DNA from: Clostridia bacterium UC5.1-1D10
Lineage (GTDB): Bacteria; Bacillota; Clostridia; Lachnospirales; Anaerotignaceae
DNA: 64,000 nucleotides
Assembly: GCA_001304995.1 (NCBI GenBank)
Contig: BBZU01000002.1
Span: 62,001 to 126,000 of the forward strand
Reading direction: 5' to 3'
Of this stretch, positions 37,732-46,815 are shown piece by piece (the first letter of the stretch is position 1; each line of letters starts with the position of its first letter). The notes under the pieces were generated by a model. That model made no database searches and was not told where the DNA came from. It worked only from the letters and a program-made list of their open reading frames with translations. Made by a program: the position numbers and the translations under genes.

Positions 37732-38196
37732 ATGTCTGTTTCCTTCTGGACCATGTTTTGTGTGGTGTATGGCGGTGTGCTGTTTTTGTCCCTGAAACGA
37801 GGGGCTTTTGCCTTGGTACTGGGGTTTTTGTCCGGCTTGGGGGTGGCCTTTTTCTGCCTGCGGTATCTGCCGGGGGTCTTTACCTCTCAGGCTTTTTACG
37901 CTGTGGCGGCAGGGGTGCTTTGCGGCGTGGCCTTGGGTACGGTGGCTGAAAAACGCAGACTGCCGGGTGCGGCCTTTTTCTGGCTGGGGGCATTGCTCTG
38001 GGGCAGCAGCGGCGGTCTGGTTTCTATGGATGTGCTGACGGCACTGTTGGCGGCCATTACCGGGGGAGCCTGTCTGTATCTGGTCTGCGGCGCCGTTTTG
38101 CCAGAGGAAGTGGGGGAAAAACAGTTCCTGCTGCGTGCCGCCGGCGGGCTTTTGGGTTTCTGGCTGGGAGTATGGCTGGATTTTCTGCATATTTAA
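37732..38196 (+). CDS. Hypothetical multi-helix membrane protein
   Basis: A 154-residue, Gly/Leu-rich hydrophobic protein with about five membrane segments. I do not recognise a family. The ATG at 37732 follows GGGAGGAGGGGG. No signal peptide, cysteine motif or charged catalytic residue stands out. It is isolated between the chromate pair and glgP. Confidence 0.6.
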   Translation: MSVSFWTMFCVVYGGVLFLSLKRGAFALVLGFLSGLGVAFFCLRYLPGVFTSQAFYAVAAGVLCGVALGTVAEKRRLPGAAFFWLGALLWGSSGGLVSMDVLTALLAAITGGACLYLVCGAVLPEEVGEKQFLLRAAGGLLGFWLGVWLDFLHI

Positions 38197-38227
38197 CCCG
38201 GATTTTACAGGAAATCCCGGGGAATAA

Positions 38228-38258
38228 TTGCATTTTCTGGCATTTTTTGTGGTATAGT
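38228..38258 (+). promoter_or_regulatory. Possible promoter of glgP (extended -10)
   Basis: TGGTATAGT at 38250-38258 gives a TGn-extended -10; the nearest -35-like TTGCAT (38228-38233) is 19 bp away. Confidence 0.4.
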
Positions 38259-38338
38259 GGAATACAGGACTGCAAAAAATACAATCGGTGGGCGAAAAAG
38301 CCTGAGCAGTTCTCAGTACACATTATTGGGGGTTTTTT

Positions 38339-40785
38339 ATGAGTCAGTTATTAGATAAAGAAACACTGAAAAAAATGATTCGGGAAAACGTCAAAACTTT
38401 GTACCGCAAAACATTGGAAGCAGCCTCTGCCGAGGAAGTTTACCAGGCCGCTGTGTTTGCTGTTCGCGACGTTATCACCGACAAATGGATGAAAACACAC
38501 GACGAATATTACGAAAAAGATGTGAAGGTGGTTTACTACCTGTCCATGGAATTTTTGATGGGCCGCTTTTTCGGCAATAGCCTCATTAATCTGGAAATGT
38601 ATGATGAGGTCAAAGAAGTTCTGGAAGAACTTGGCATTGATTACAATATGGTAGAGGACGCGGAACCTGATCCGGGTCTGGGCAACGGCGGTCTGGGGCG
38701 TCTGGCTGCATGTTTCCTGGATTCCCTGTCCACATTGCAGCTGCCTGCTTATGGCTGCGGTATCCGCTACCACTACGGTATTTTTGAACAGAAAATTGAA
38801 AACGGTTATCAGGTGGAAGCGCCCGATAACTGGCTGGAAAACGGTGACCCTTGGGGCATCAAACGGAATGAATACGCTGTGGAAGTCAAATTCGGCGGCA
38901 ATGTTCGCGCTGTGCCCAAAGGCAATGGAGAATACCGTTTCGTACAGGAAAATTATCAGTCTGTTATCGCTGTGCCTTATGACTATCCCGTTATCGGCTA
39001 TGGCAATAACACAGTTAATACACTGCGTCTGTGGGAAGCACGGGCGAAGAATAAACTGGACTTGAAATTCTTCAACGAAGGCAATTACCAGAAAGCAGCC
39101 GAAGAAGAATTGCTGGCAAGCACCATGACAGACGTGCTGTACCCTGCCGATGAACATATCCAAGGGAAAGAACTGCGCCTGCGTCAGCAGTATTTCTTCA
39201 TTTCCGCAACGGTTCAGCGCGTTGTGGAACGTTTCAAGAAACACCACACCAATTTCCACGAACTGCCTGATAAAGTGGCGTTCCAGCTGAACGACACCCA
39301 TCCTACCGTAGCAGTTGCGGAACTGATGCGTGTGCTGGTGGACGAAAACGATGTGCCTTGGGATGACGCTTGGGAAATCACCAGAAAGGTATGCGCTTAC
39401 ACCAACCATACCATCATGGCGGAAGCTTTGGAAAAATGGCCCATGGAACTGTTCAGCCGTCTGCTGCCTCGTATCTATCAGATCGTGGAAGAAATCAACC
39501 GCCGCTATTGTCTGGAACTCCAGGCGAAATACGGCATGGACCCTGAAAAACTCCGTCGTATGGCAATCATTGCCGACGGTCAGATTCGTATGGCATACCT
39601 TGCCATCGTGGGCAGCCATTCCGTAAACGGCGTTGCGGCCCTTCATACAGAAATTCTGAAACATCAGGAACTGAAGGACTTCTATGAACTTTATCCTGAA
39701 AAATTCAATAATAAAACAAATGGTATCACTCAGAGAAGATGGCTCCTTCACGCCAACCATGGTCTGGCAGGGCTGATCTCCGAAACCATTGGCGATGGCT
39801 GGATCACAGAACTGACAGAGCTGGAAAAACTCCTGCCCTATGCAGAAGATGAAACTTCCGCCGTCGTTTCATGGAAATCAAGAAAGCAAACAAAGTTGCG
39901 CTGGCGAAGTATATCAAAGAAACAAAAGGCATCGACATCAACCCCGATTCCATCTTTGATATTCAGGTAAAACGTCTGCATGAGTACAAACGCCAGCTGC
40001 TGAATGTGCTGCATATCATTGGGCTGTATAACCAGCTGAAAATGAACCCCGGCATGGATATGGTGCCTCGTACATTCATTTTCGGTGCGAAAGCAGCGGC
40101 AGGCTATCGCCGTGCGAAACTGATTATCAAGCTCATCAACGCTGTTGCTGATGTAGTCAACAACGACCCTACCATCGAAGGCAAAATCAAAGTAGTATTC
40201 ATGGAAAACTACCGCGTATCTCTGGCAGAACGCCTGATTCCTGCCGCTGATGTCAGCGAACAGATCTCCACAGCCGGTAAAGAAGCATCCGGTACTGGTA
40301 ACATGAAATTCATGCTCAACGGCGCTCTGACCGTTGGTACCATGGACGGCGCAAACGTGGAAATCTACGAAGAAGTAGGCAAAGACAATATCTTTATCTT
40401 TGGTATGTCCGCTGAAGAAGTACAGGCAAAATACCATGACCACTATGACCCTTGGTTCATTTACAACATGAATCAGGAAGTGCGTATGGCACTGACCAGC
40501 CTGATCGACGGTACATTTGACCAGAACACAGACCTGTTCCGTGAACTCTACGACGCACTGCTCAACGGCTTCGGCGGCAGAGCAGACGAATACTTCGTAC
40601 TGGAAGACTATGCGGATTACGCAAGAGCCCAGTGGGATATTGACAGAGCATATCGTGACCAGACAAAATGGGCGAAAATGGCAATCATTAACGTGGCGAA
40701 GAGCGGTAAGTTCTCCAGTGACAGAACCATTCGCCAGTATGCGGAAGAAATCTGGGATTTGAAACCTCTGCATATTGAAGATTGA
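38339..40785 (+). CDS. glgP: Glycogen/starch phosphorylase (one probable frame break)
   Basis: It releases glucose-1-phosphate from alpha-1,4-glucans. The restored length is about 815 residues, normal for the family. Motifs include EFLMGRFFGNSLIN, EPDPGLGNGGLGRLAACFLDS (shortened to 20), QLNDTHPTVAVAELMR and the PLP-lysine block SGTGNMKFMLNGALTVGT. One T must be added in the TT at 39856-39857 (ETF-RRRFMEIKKANK). It is monocistronic, without other glg genes in the window. Confidence 0.95.
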
Positions 40786-40811
40786 TTGAAAAATTGATTT
40801 CATAGCAAATA

Positions 40812-40849
40812 AAAAAGTCGGAACTTTTATGATAAAGTTCCGACTTTTT
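40812..40849 (+). terminator. Terminator after glgP
   Basis: A 16 bp stem: AAAAAGTCGGAACTTT (40812-40827) with AAAGTTCCGACTTTTT (40834-40849). It can also serve the convergent XRE gene. Confidence 0.85.
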
Positions 40850-40867
40850 GTTTTTCACAAAAACATA

Positions 40868-41191
40868 TCAACGATCCAGAATGTCGTCCATGATGGCGAG
40901 GATGTGCTGGGATTGCTCCGGCGTCAGTTTCTGGAATTTCTCCATCAGCTCTTTGGAGATGCCGGGGTTTTCCAGCTTCTCGTCAAAAAATTCCTTTGGA
41001 TGGATGCCAAAATATTCGCAAATATAGAAAAAGACAAGCATGGAAGGCAACATCCGCTTGCTTTCAATTCGGCTGATATAATTTTCACTTTGTCCTATGG
41101 CAAGACTCATTTCTCTGGCAGAAACTCCTTTTTGATGCCGAAGCTGTGAGATTCTCAGAGAAAGGAAGTTTTCAAAGTCTTTCGCATGCAT
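40868..41191 (-). CDS. XRE-family HTH transcriptional regulator
   Basis: A 107-residue protein. An N-terminal XRE helix-turn-helix (SQLRHQKGVSAREMSLAIGQ, then SENYISRIESKRMLPS) is followed by a 45-residue C-terminal helical tail that may mediate dimerisation. I chose ATG 41191 because AGGTGA lies just upstream. It is divergent from another XRE gene at 41336. No target is known. Confidence 0.85.
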   Translation of the reverse strand: MHAKDFENFLSLRISQLRHQKGVSAREMSLAIGQSENYISRIESKRMLPSMLVFFYICEYFGIHPKEFFDEKLENPGISKELMEKFQKLTPEQSQHILAIMDDILDR

Positions 41192-41260
41192 ATTCATCAC
41201 CTGATAACATTATAGGTTGTGCCGTAAAAATAGGATTAGACTTCAAAATAACATATTATA

Positions 41261-41289
41261 TTGAAATTCTTATTTAAAATAAGTATAAT
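41261..41289 (+). promoter_or_regulatory. Promoter of the plus-strand XRE gene with an internal operator-like palindrome
   Basis: TTGAAA (41261-41266), a 17 bp spacer and TATAAT (41284-41289). The spacer contains the inverted repeat CTTATT-TAA-AATAAG (41269-41283), a likely autoregulatory operator. Confidence 0.65.
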
Positions 41290-41335
41290 GAGGTAAAACG
41301 ATACCAGAGTATGTTTTCCAAAGGGGGCATTGTCC

Positions 41336-41671
41336 ATGCGAAACAAATTTCCCCAGCGTCTGCGTCAGCTCCGCAAAGAAAAGGGCATCACACAGGAGGC
41401 TTTGGGGCAGTACCTCCATTACAACCATACAGCCGTTGCCAATTATGAGTCCGGCAGGAACCAGCCTTCTTTTGATGATTTGCTGAAACTGGCGGATTAT
41501 TTCGATGTTTCCACGGATTTTCTCTTGGGACGGTCGGAAAAGTTTTATCCTCCAGCAGATAAACTATGGGAAAAACTGACGGTGGCAGAATTTCTGCATC
41601 TCCTGCAACAAGCGGAATCCTACCCGAAGATGTGTCGAAGTTTTTTGGAAAAAGACGAAAAGAAAATTTGA
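41336..41671 (+). CDS. XRE-family HTH regulator (SinR/Xre-like)
   Basis: The protein has 111 residues. The HTH domain covers residues 8-62 (LRQLRKEKGITQEALGQYLH, then NYESGRNQPSFDDLLKLADYFDVSTDFLLGR), followed by a C-terminal helical segment. The ATG at 41336 is 9 nt after AAAGGGGG. A palindrome inside its promoter suggests autoregulation. It may act with the divergent XRE protein, but no downstream effector gene is present. Confidence 0.87.
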   Translation: MRNKFPQRLRQLRKEKGITQEALGQYLHYNHTAVANYESGRNQPSFDDLLKLADYFDVSTDFLLGRSEKFYPPADKLWEKLTVAEFLHLLQQAESYPKMCRSFLEKDEKKI

Positions 41672-41710
41672 CAGACCGCCTATTTTCTTGTAAAATAAGG
41701 ATTACGGTTT

Positions 41711-41783
41711 GCACTCTTAGCTCAGGGGATAGAGCGTTCGGCTCCGGACCGAAAGGCCGCAGGTTCGAATCCTGTAGAGTGCA
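41711..41783 (+). tRNA. tRNA-Arg (CCG)
   Basis: Acceptor GCACTCT pairs with AGAGTGC. The anticodon stem TTCGG/CCGAA holds the loop CTCCGGA, giving anticodon CCG. T-arm CAGGTTCGAATCCTG. A short hairpin (AAGTCTTG..CAAGACTT, about 41790-41812) with a T run follows as terminator. Confidence 0.93.
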
Positions 41784-41843
41784 GAGAGAAGTCTTGTCAT
41801 AGGCAAGACTTCTTTTTTGTCTGATTTTTACCAGCGAAAAACA

Positions 41844-41873
41844 TTGACAACTGTTGTAGTTTCGGCGTATACT
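41844..41873 (+). promoter_or_regulatory. Promoter of guaD
   Basis: Consensus TTGACA (41844-41849), an 18 bp spacer and TATACT (41868-41873), just upstream of the purine riboswitch. Confidence 0.75.
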
Positions 41874-41886
41874 GCTTAACGGAAAT

Positions 41887-42006
41887 GAAACCCATATAGG
41901 TCCATAATAGGTTGGATGTTTCTACCGGTTACCGTAAACAACCGCGCTATGAGTTTCCCGCATCTGGGGGAATTTGTATCCGCAGATGTAGACGGTATTT
42001 TTTTAT
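41887..42006 (+). ncRNA. Purine riboswitch, guanine type, with expression platform
   Basis: The aptamer spans 41887-41957. P1 is GAAACCCATA with TATGAGTTTC, one mismatch. J2/3 reads TTTCTACC, L3 reads CCGTAAA, and the specificity base is C (41947, in GCTATG), which predicts guanine or hypoxanthine. P2 is short (TCCA/TGGA). Downstream, CATCTG pairs with CAGATG, and ACGGTATTTTTTT (41992-42004) can pair back to TACCGT in P3/L3, a plausible terminator switch. It precedes guanine deaminase. Confidence 0.9.
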
Positions 42007-42029
42007 GGAGATTTTAAGGAGGATTTCAA

Positions 42030-43307
42030 ATGGTTCAGAAAAACTTTGTTTGCAAAGGTGATATCTGTTATAGTAAAGATATGAAAACACTGGAAACCTG
42101 CAAAGATGGTTATCTGGTCTGCGAAAACGGCGTTTCTGCCGGTGTATTCGCTGAATTGCCCGAAAAATATCAGGATTTCCCTCTGCTGGATTACACAGGG
42201 AAGCTGATTCTGCCCGGTTTTACAGACCTGCATGTTCATGCGCCACAGTATCGTTTCCGCGCCCTGGGCATGGATTTGGAACTGCTGGAATGGCTGGACA
42301 CTCATACATTCCCTCAGGAAGCAAAATATGTGGACACAGATTTTGCCAGAAAGAATTACGCTCGTTTTGTGGAAGAAATGAGAAAAGGCCCTAACACCAG
42401 AGGCTGTATCTTCGGCACCATCCATCGTCAGTCCACAGAAGTGCTCATGGAACTGCTGGAAGAAGCAGGTCTGTGCGCTATGGTAGGGAAAGTCAATATG
42501 GACCGTCACAGCCCTGACATCCTGCGGGAAACCACAGAAGAATCCGCAGAAGAAACCATTCAGTGGCTGGCAGATGTGGCAGAGAAATTCCCTCATGTCA
42601 AACCCATCCTGACACCTCGTTTCCTGCCTTCCTGCACCGACGAACTGCTGGAAAAACTGGGTGACATCCAGAAGCAGCATCACCTGCCCGTACAGTCCCA
42701 TCTGTCCGAAAACAGAGGGGAAGTGGCTTGGGTACAGGAACTGTTCCCTAAATCCAAACACTATGGCGATGCTTACGACAGCTTCGGTCTGTTTGGCGGA
42801 GAAAACTGCCCCACTATCATGGCACATTGTGTCCTGAGCAGTGACGACGAAATCCGTCTGATGAAAGAAAGAGGCGTATTTATTGCCCATTGCCCCGAAT
42901 CCAACACCAATCTGGCTTCTGGCATTGCCCCTGCCCGCCGTTATCTCACAGAAGGTATCCCCATGGGTCTGGGCAGCGACATCGCAGGCGGCACAAGATG
43001 CTCCATTTTCTTTGCTATGGCGGAAGCCATCCGCGTTTCCAAACTGCGTTGGCGTTTGGTGGATGAATCTCTGGCGCCCCTCACCATCCCAGAAGTGTTC
43101 TATCTGGCAACACTGGGCGGCGGTGCCTTCTTCGGAAAAGTAGGTTCCTTTGCGGAAGGTTATGAATTCGACGCTTTTGTGCTGGATGACAGCCGTTATG
43201 ACAATCCCGGAGAATATGACATTGCCCAGCGTCTGGAACGTGTCATTTATCTGACAGAGGACAGCGAAGTCCTTCATAAATTTGTGGCAGGCAGACAGTT
43301 GTTCTAA
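42030..43307 (+). CDS. guaD: Guanine deaminase
   Basis: A 425-residue amidohydrolase converting guanine to xanthine and ammonia. Metal ligands are HVH in GFTDLHVHAPQY, a His in VQSHLSEN, a His in MAHCVLSSDDE and the Asp in GLGSDIAGG. The ATG follows AAGGAGG. It is controlled by the guanine riboswitch upstream, which fits either OFF control of salvage or ON control of catabolism; the direction depends on the platform. Confidence 0.95.
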   Translation: MVQKNFVCKGDICYSKDMKTLETCKDGYLVCENGVSAGVFAELPEKYQDFPLLDYTGKLILPGFTDLHVHAPQYRFRALGMDLELLEWLDTHTFPQEAKYVDTDFARKNYARFVEEMRKGPNTRGCIFGTIHRQSTEVLMELLEEAGLCAMVGKVNMDRHSPDILRETTEESAEETIQWLADVAEKFPHVKPILTPRFLPSCTDELLEKLGDIQKQHHLPVQSHLSENRGEVAWVQELFPKSKHYGDAYDSFGLFGGENCPTIMAHCVLSSDDEIRLMKERGVFIAHCPESNTNLASGIAPARRYLTEGIPMGLGSDIAGGTRCSIFFAMAEAIRVSKLRWRLVDESLAPLTIPEVFYLATLGGGAFFGKVGSFAEGYEFDAFVLDDSRYDNPGEYDIAQRLERVIYLTEDSEVLHKFVAGRQLF

Positions 43308-43324
43308 AAAAAGGAGAGAGTGCC

Positions 43325-43495
43325 ATGCAATGTGAAAGCTGTATGTATTATCAGTACGATGAGGAATACGAAGAATATTTTTGTGACGTGAATCTGGATG
43401 AGGACGAAATGGAGCGTTTTTTGCGTGACGGCTTCCGCAATTGCCCCTATTATCGTCTGGAGGATGAGTACCGCACCGTGCGTAAACAGATGTAA
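43325..43495 (+). CDS. Small Cys- and acid-rich protein, DUF6472-like
   Basis: A 56-residue protein starting MQCESCMYYQYDEEYEEYFC, with four Cys (CESC, one at residue 20, and NCPYY) that could bind a metal. The sequence matches small clostridial proteins called DUF6472. It starts 17 nt after guaD, with AAAGGAGAG upstream, so it is probably co-transcribed. Role unknown. Confidence 0.78.
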   Translation: MQCESCMYYQYDEEYEEYFCDVNLDEDEMERFLRDGFRNCPYYRLEDEYRTVRKQM

Positions 43496-43539
43496 TACAA
43501 AAATCCCAAAATTGGCGTAATTTTCTACACAAATTCCCC

Positions 43540-43568
43540 TTGCCTGAGAACAGGAAAAACCGTATACT
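43540..43568 (+). promoter_or_regulatory. Promoter of lepB
   Basis: TTGCCT (43540-43545), a 17 bp spacer and TATACT (43563-43568). Confidence 0.6.
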
Positions 43569-43629
43569 TGAAACTACGGAAAAATGCGGTATTTTGTCCG
43601 AAAAACGGAAATAAAAGAGGAGAGAAAAG

Positions 43630-44118
43630 TTGCGGCGAAACATAAGAAATTGGGGAAATGATATATTGCGTGCTGCCATCATCCTTCTGGTGCTGTTTTA
43701 TGCCTGCTGGCCCCTGCGCCTTTCCGGCGGGTCTATGGAGCCTACTTATGATAACGGTAATGTGGTCTGCGTCAGCCGTTTGGCAGGCTTTTTTGGGGGC
43801 TATGACCGGGGAGATGTGGTAGTCTTTGATTATAAAGACGAAGACGGAGAACGGCAAGTCATTAAGCGTGTCATTGCTGTGGAAGGCGACCGTCTGGAAA
43901 TTGTGCCTGAAGGTGTCATGGTAAATGGTGTCCTGCTGGATGAGCCTTATGCCATGGGGCCTACGGAGGGCGTTGCGGATCTGGTGATTCCGCCGGATAC
44001 AGTATTTGTGCTGGGAGATCATCGGACAGAAAGCTTTGACAGCCGGAATATGGGCGTCATTGCGGAAAAAGATTTGAAAGGCAAAGTGCTGTTTCGGCTC
44101 TTTCCTTTCTTTGGATAA
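43630..44118 (+). CDS. lepB: Signal peptidase I
   Basis: The protein has 162 residues. It has one N-terminal membrane helix (ILRAAIILLVLFYACWPL) and an extracellular catalytic domain. Box B carries the nucleophile Ser in SGGSMEPTY; box D the general-base Lys in VIKRVIAVEGD; box E is VFVLGDHRTESFDSR. It removes signal peptides from exported proteins. The TTG start follows GAGGAG. A terminator and a family B repeat follow. Confidence 0.94.
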   Translation: MRRNIRNWGNDILRAAIILLVLFYACWPLRLSGGSMEPTYDNGNVVCVSRLAGFFGGYDRGDVVVFDYKDEDGERQVIKRVIAVEGDRLEIVPEGVMVNGVLLDEPYAMGPTEGVADLVIPPDTVFVLGDHRTESFDSRNMGVIAEKDLKGKVLFRLFPFFG

Positions 44119-44127
44119 TGGAAGAAG

Positions 44128-44157
44128 CGGCTGTGTTGGAAAACACAGCCGTTTTTA
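44128..44157 (+). terminator. Terminator after lepB
   Basis: CGGCTGTGTT (44128-44137) pairs with AACACAGCCG (44142-44151), followed by five T. Confidence 0.85.
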
Positions 44158-44191
44158 TATACAATAAAGTGTTTTCGTATATTTTCAAGAG

Positions 44192-44329
44192 GCGGAAAAT
44201 CTGGAATCCGCAGTCGGAATTTACTTCCGACGAGGAACAATCAGGAATTTCAAGGCATTTGCCGATGGAATCCTTGATTGATACCTCTGCCTACTCGTCA
44301 AAGGCCCCCATGAAATGAGCCTTTGACGA
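44192..44329 (+). repeat. Family B dispersed repeat, copy B2
   Basis: GCGGA/TCCGC stem (44192-44211), then GTCGGAA/TTCCGAC stem (44213-44231), GAGGAA, a variable hairpin (CAATCA.. / ..TTGATTG), then TCGTCAAAGGC (44295-44305) with GCCTTTGACGA (44319-44329). The framework matches B1 at 27741; the central hairpin differs completely in sequence. It sits between lepB and the SipL-like gene. Confidence 0.8.
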
Positions 44330-44434
44330 CAATAGATAGAATCATATTTTTTCCCTTTCGTCATATATTTTACAGAAAGGCAATCCGCAAAAGACGGGAT
44401 GCAGGTGCCTGATATGATGAAGGAGGTAAGAAAT

Positions 44435-45994
44435 ATGGCCTTGGAAATGACAAAGGATACCATGACTTGGAAACAGCGGAAGGGAACCCACCATTCCCGT
44501 ATTTTGCTGGAAGGGGATATGATCGTGCCCGATAACCGCCCCGATGTGGCGCAGGTGCTCCATTGCAGCGGTACGGTACGGCTGGACGAGGTGAAAAGCG
44601 GCGAGGAAAAAATCAATCTCACCGGGGAATTGTTGGTGCGTGTGCTGTATCGGGCGGCAGGCGGCGAAAAACCTGTGTATGCCATGACATCTTCTCTGCC
44701 CATACAGGAAGTGCTGTACGTGGAAGGCATGACGGCGGAGGACGCTGTGAATGTGATGGCGGAAACGGAACATCTGGAATGCCAGCTCATCAATGACCGG
44801 AAAGTGGGACTGCGTGCCATTGTGGAAGTATGGGCGGAAGCGGAAGGCAGCAAGAGCCTTCAGACTGTCAGCGGCGCCCAGGGAGAAACGGTGGAACTGC
44901 TGCGGAAAAAGGTGCTCACAGAACGCCCCGTTGCAGAGAAAAAGGACAGGTTCACGGTGAAGCATACGGTGTCACTGGGGGCAGACCAGCCAAACATCGG
45001 GGAAATGCTCCATCAGGTATTGACCCTTTCCGATACAGACATTCGTGCCATGGACGGAAAAGTGGCAGTGCGGGGGAATCTGCGGCTGACAGCCATTTAC
45101 GGCACAGAGGAAAACGGCATGCCTGTGGCGGTGGAGGCAGAAATCCCTTTCCATGGATTTATTGAAGGCGGCGGCATCACTCCCCAAACATGGACAGATG
45201 TGAAACTGACAGTCAATGAAAGTGAAGTCCGTCCAGCGGTGAACGATGATGGAGAAACACGGAATCTGGATGTGACAGCGGTCATCGGTGCGGAACTGAA
45301 AGCCGTAGACCATACGGAACAGGAAATGGTCACAGACGCCTATGGTTTGGAAAGCTGTTTGCAGCCCAAACGGGAAAAAGTTACCTTCCCTGTATGCGTG
45401 GGCATGACACGGAGCCGTTTCAGCTTGAAAGAAGGGGTATCTCTGGAAAATGGAGAAATGCCCATGATGCAGGCGGTAGCGGCATGGGGGCAGGTACATA
45501 CGGAAGATGTGACCGTGGAAACAGACGCTGTCAATGTGGAAGGGGTGTTGCAGGCGGAAATCCTCTATCTTTCCGCTGATGACGATGAAGCGGTATGTGT
45601 GCTGAAACGGGGCATTCCTTTCCGTCAGACCGTAGAAGTGCGAGGTGCCAAAGCAGGGGATACTGCCTGTGTACGCAGCACAGCGGAACAGGTGGACTTC
45701 CGCCTTATGACAGAAACGGAAGGGGAACTGCGGGCACAGATTCTGCTGGAAATTCTGGTGACAGCCATGGAAGAAACGGAAGTGGTCACAGACCTTCTGG
45801 AAATGCCCGAAGAAACACCGGAAAAGCGTCCCTCCGCCGTGATTTGTGTGGTGCAGGATGGGGAAAGCCTGTGGGATATCGCCAAAAAATACCGCACCAC
45901 GCCGGAACGTATCCTCATGGTCAATGATATTGAAAATCCCGAACGGCTCTTTTCGGGACAGAAACTGCTGATTTTACGAGGCGGCAGAAAGTAA
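44435..45994 (+). CDS. SipL-like SPOCS/LysM spore morphogenesis protein
   Basis: A 519-residue protein. It has two or three DUF3794 (SPOCS) repeats (about residues 25-130, 170-270 and 310-440) followed by a single C-terminal LysM (VVQDGESLWDIAKKYRTTPE, RLFSGQKLLIL). This is the layout of SipL, which binds SpoIVA during clostridial spore-coat assembly. I chose ATG 44435 because AAGGAGG is 8 nt upstream. It is monocistronic. The function is assigned by architecture, not by a proven orthologue. Confidence 0.85.
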   Translation: MALEMTKDTMTWKQRKGTHHSRILLEGDMIVPDNRPDVAQVLHCSGTVRLDEVKSGEEKINLTGELLVRVLYRAAGGEKPVYAMTSSLPIQEVLYVEGMTAEDAVNVMAETEHLECQLINDRKVGLRAIVEVWAEAEGSKSLQTVSGAQGETVELLRKKVLTERPVAEKKDRFTVKHTVSLGADQPNIGEMLHQVLTLSDTDIRAMDGKVAVRGNLRLTAIYGTEENGMPVAVEAEIPFHGFIEGGGITPQTWTDVKLTVNESEVRPAVNDDGETRNLDVTAVIGAELKAVDHTEQEMVTDAYGLESCLQPKREKVTFPVCVGMTRSRFSLKEGVSLENGEMPMMQAVAAWGQVHTEDVTVETDAVNVEGVLQAEILYLSADDDEAVCVLKRGIPFRQTVEVRGAKAGDTACVRSTAEQVDFRLMTETEGELRAQILLEILVTAMEETEVVTDLLEMPEETPEKRPSAVICVVQDGESLWDIAKKYRTTPERILMVNDIENPERLFSGQKLLILRGGRK

Positions 45995-46004
45995 ACAGCG
46001 CAGC

Positions 46005-46044
46005 AAAAGCCGGATGCCCGTTTGAAGGGAGTCCGGCTTTTTCT
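46005..46044 (+). terminator. Terminator after the SipL-like gene
   Basis: AAAAGCCGGA pairs with TCCGGCTTTT, followed by T residues. Confidence 0.8.
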
Positions 46045-46078
46045 GTTGAGGCACGCAGGAATTTGACACCGTTTTATT

Positions 46079-46107
46079 TTGCGTATTCTTCGGGAGTGTG
46101 TTATAAT
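46079..46107 (+). promoter_or_regulatory. Promoter of the tmk cluster
   Basis: TTGCGT (46079-46084), a 17 bp spacer and TATAAT (46102-46107). Confidence 0.6.
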
Positions 46108-46157
46108 TTTTCTATGCAATTGACAATAATGGACGGAAAGAGAGTTTGAGGTGTGTC

Positions 46158-46787
46158 ATGAAAGGGTATTTTATCACCATAGAGGGCAGCGACGGCAGCG
46201 GAAAGTCTACCCAGCTGAAAAAAATCATTTCTTATCTGGAGGAAAAACAGGTGGATTTGGTGGTGACGAGAGAACCCGGCGGAACTGACGTGGCAGAAGC
46301 CATTCGGGAACTCATTCTTGACCCGGCATATCCCCAAATGACCGCAAAAACGGAAATGCTCCTCTATGCGGCGGCCCGTGCCCAGCATGTGGAGGAAAAA
46401 GTCCTGCCGGCACTTCAGGCAGGAAAAGTGGTGCTTTCCGACCGTTATGTGGATTCCAGCATTGCCTATCAGGCTTACGGCAGAGGATTGGGCGATATGG
46501 TGGCACAGGTGAACGCCATTGCCACCGGTGGTCTTGTGCCGGATCTGACTGTTTTTCTGGATCTGCCTCCCGCAGTGGGCATGGCCCGCAAACAGCAGGA
46601 GGAAAATCATGAATTGGATCGGCTGGAACAGGAAAAACTGGAATTTCACCAAAAGGTATACGAGGGCTATGACGCACTCTGTAAAAAAGAGCCGGAGCGG
46701 ATCTGCCGCATTGATGCCTCCGGCACCCTAGAAGAAGTATTTGGGCAGATCAAAGAAGCGCTGGACAAAATTTTGGACAGAGCGTAA
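46158..46787 (+). CDS. tmk: Thymidylate kinase
   Basis: The protein has 209 residues and phosphorylates dTMP to dTDP. P-loop FITIEGSDGSGKST, the DRY-like motif SDRYVDSSIAYQ, and TREPGGTDVAE are visible. ATG 46158 is preferred over the TTG at 46146 because homologues start MKG-x-FIT and a GAGGTG site lies between. It heads tmk-darA-holB-ricT-trmN-rsmI, as in Bacillus. Confidence 0.96.
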   Translation: MKGYFITIEGSDGSGKSTQLKKIISYLEEKQVDLVVTREPGGTDVAEAIRELILDPAYPQMTAKTEMLLYAAARAQHVEEKVLPALQAGKVVLSDRYVDSSIAYQAYGRGLGDMVAQVNAIATGGLVPDLTVFLDLPPAVGMARKQQEENHELDRLEQEKLEFHQKVYEGYDALCKKEPERICRIDASGTLEEVFGQIKEALDKILDRA

Positions 46788-46815
46788 GCCATGGATTCCA
46801 TAAGGAGGGATTTAT

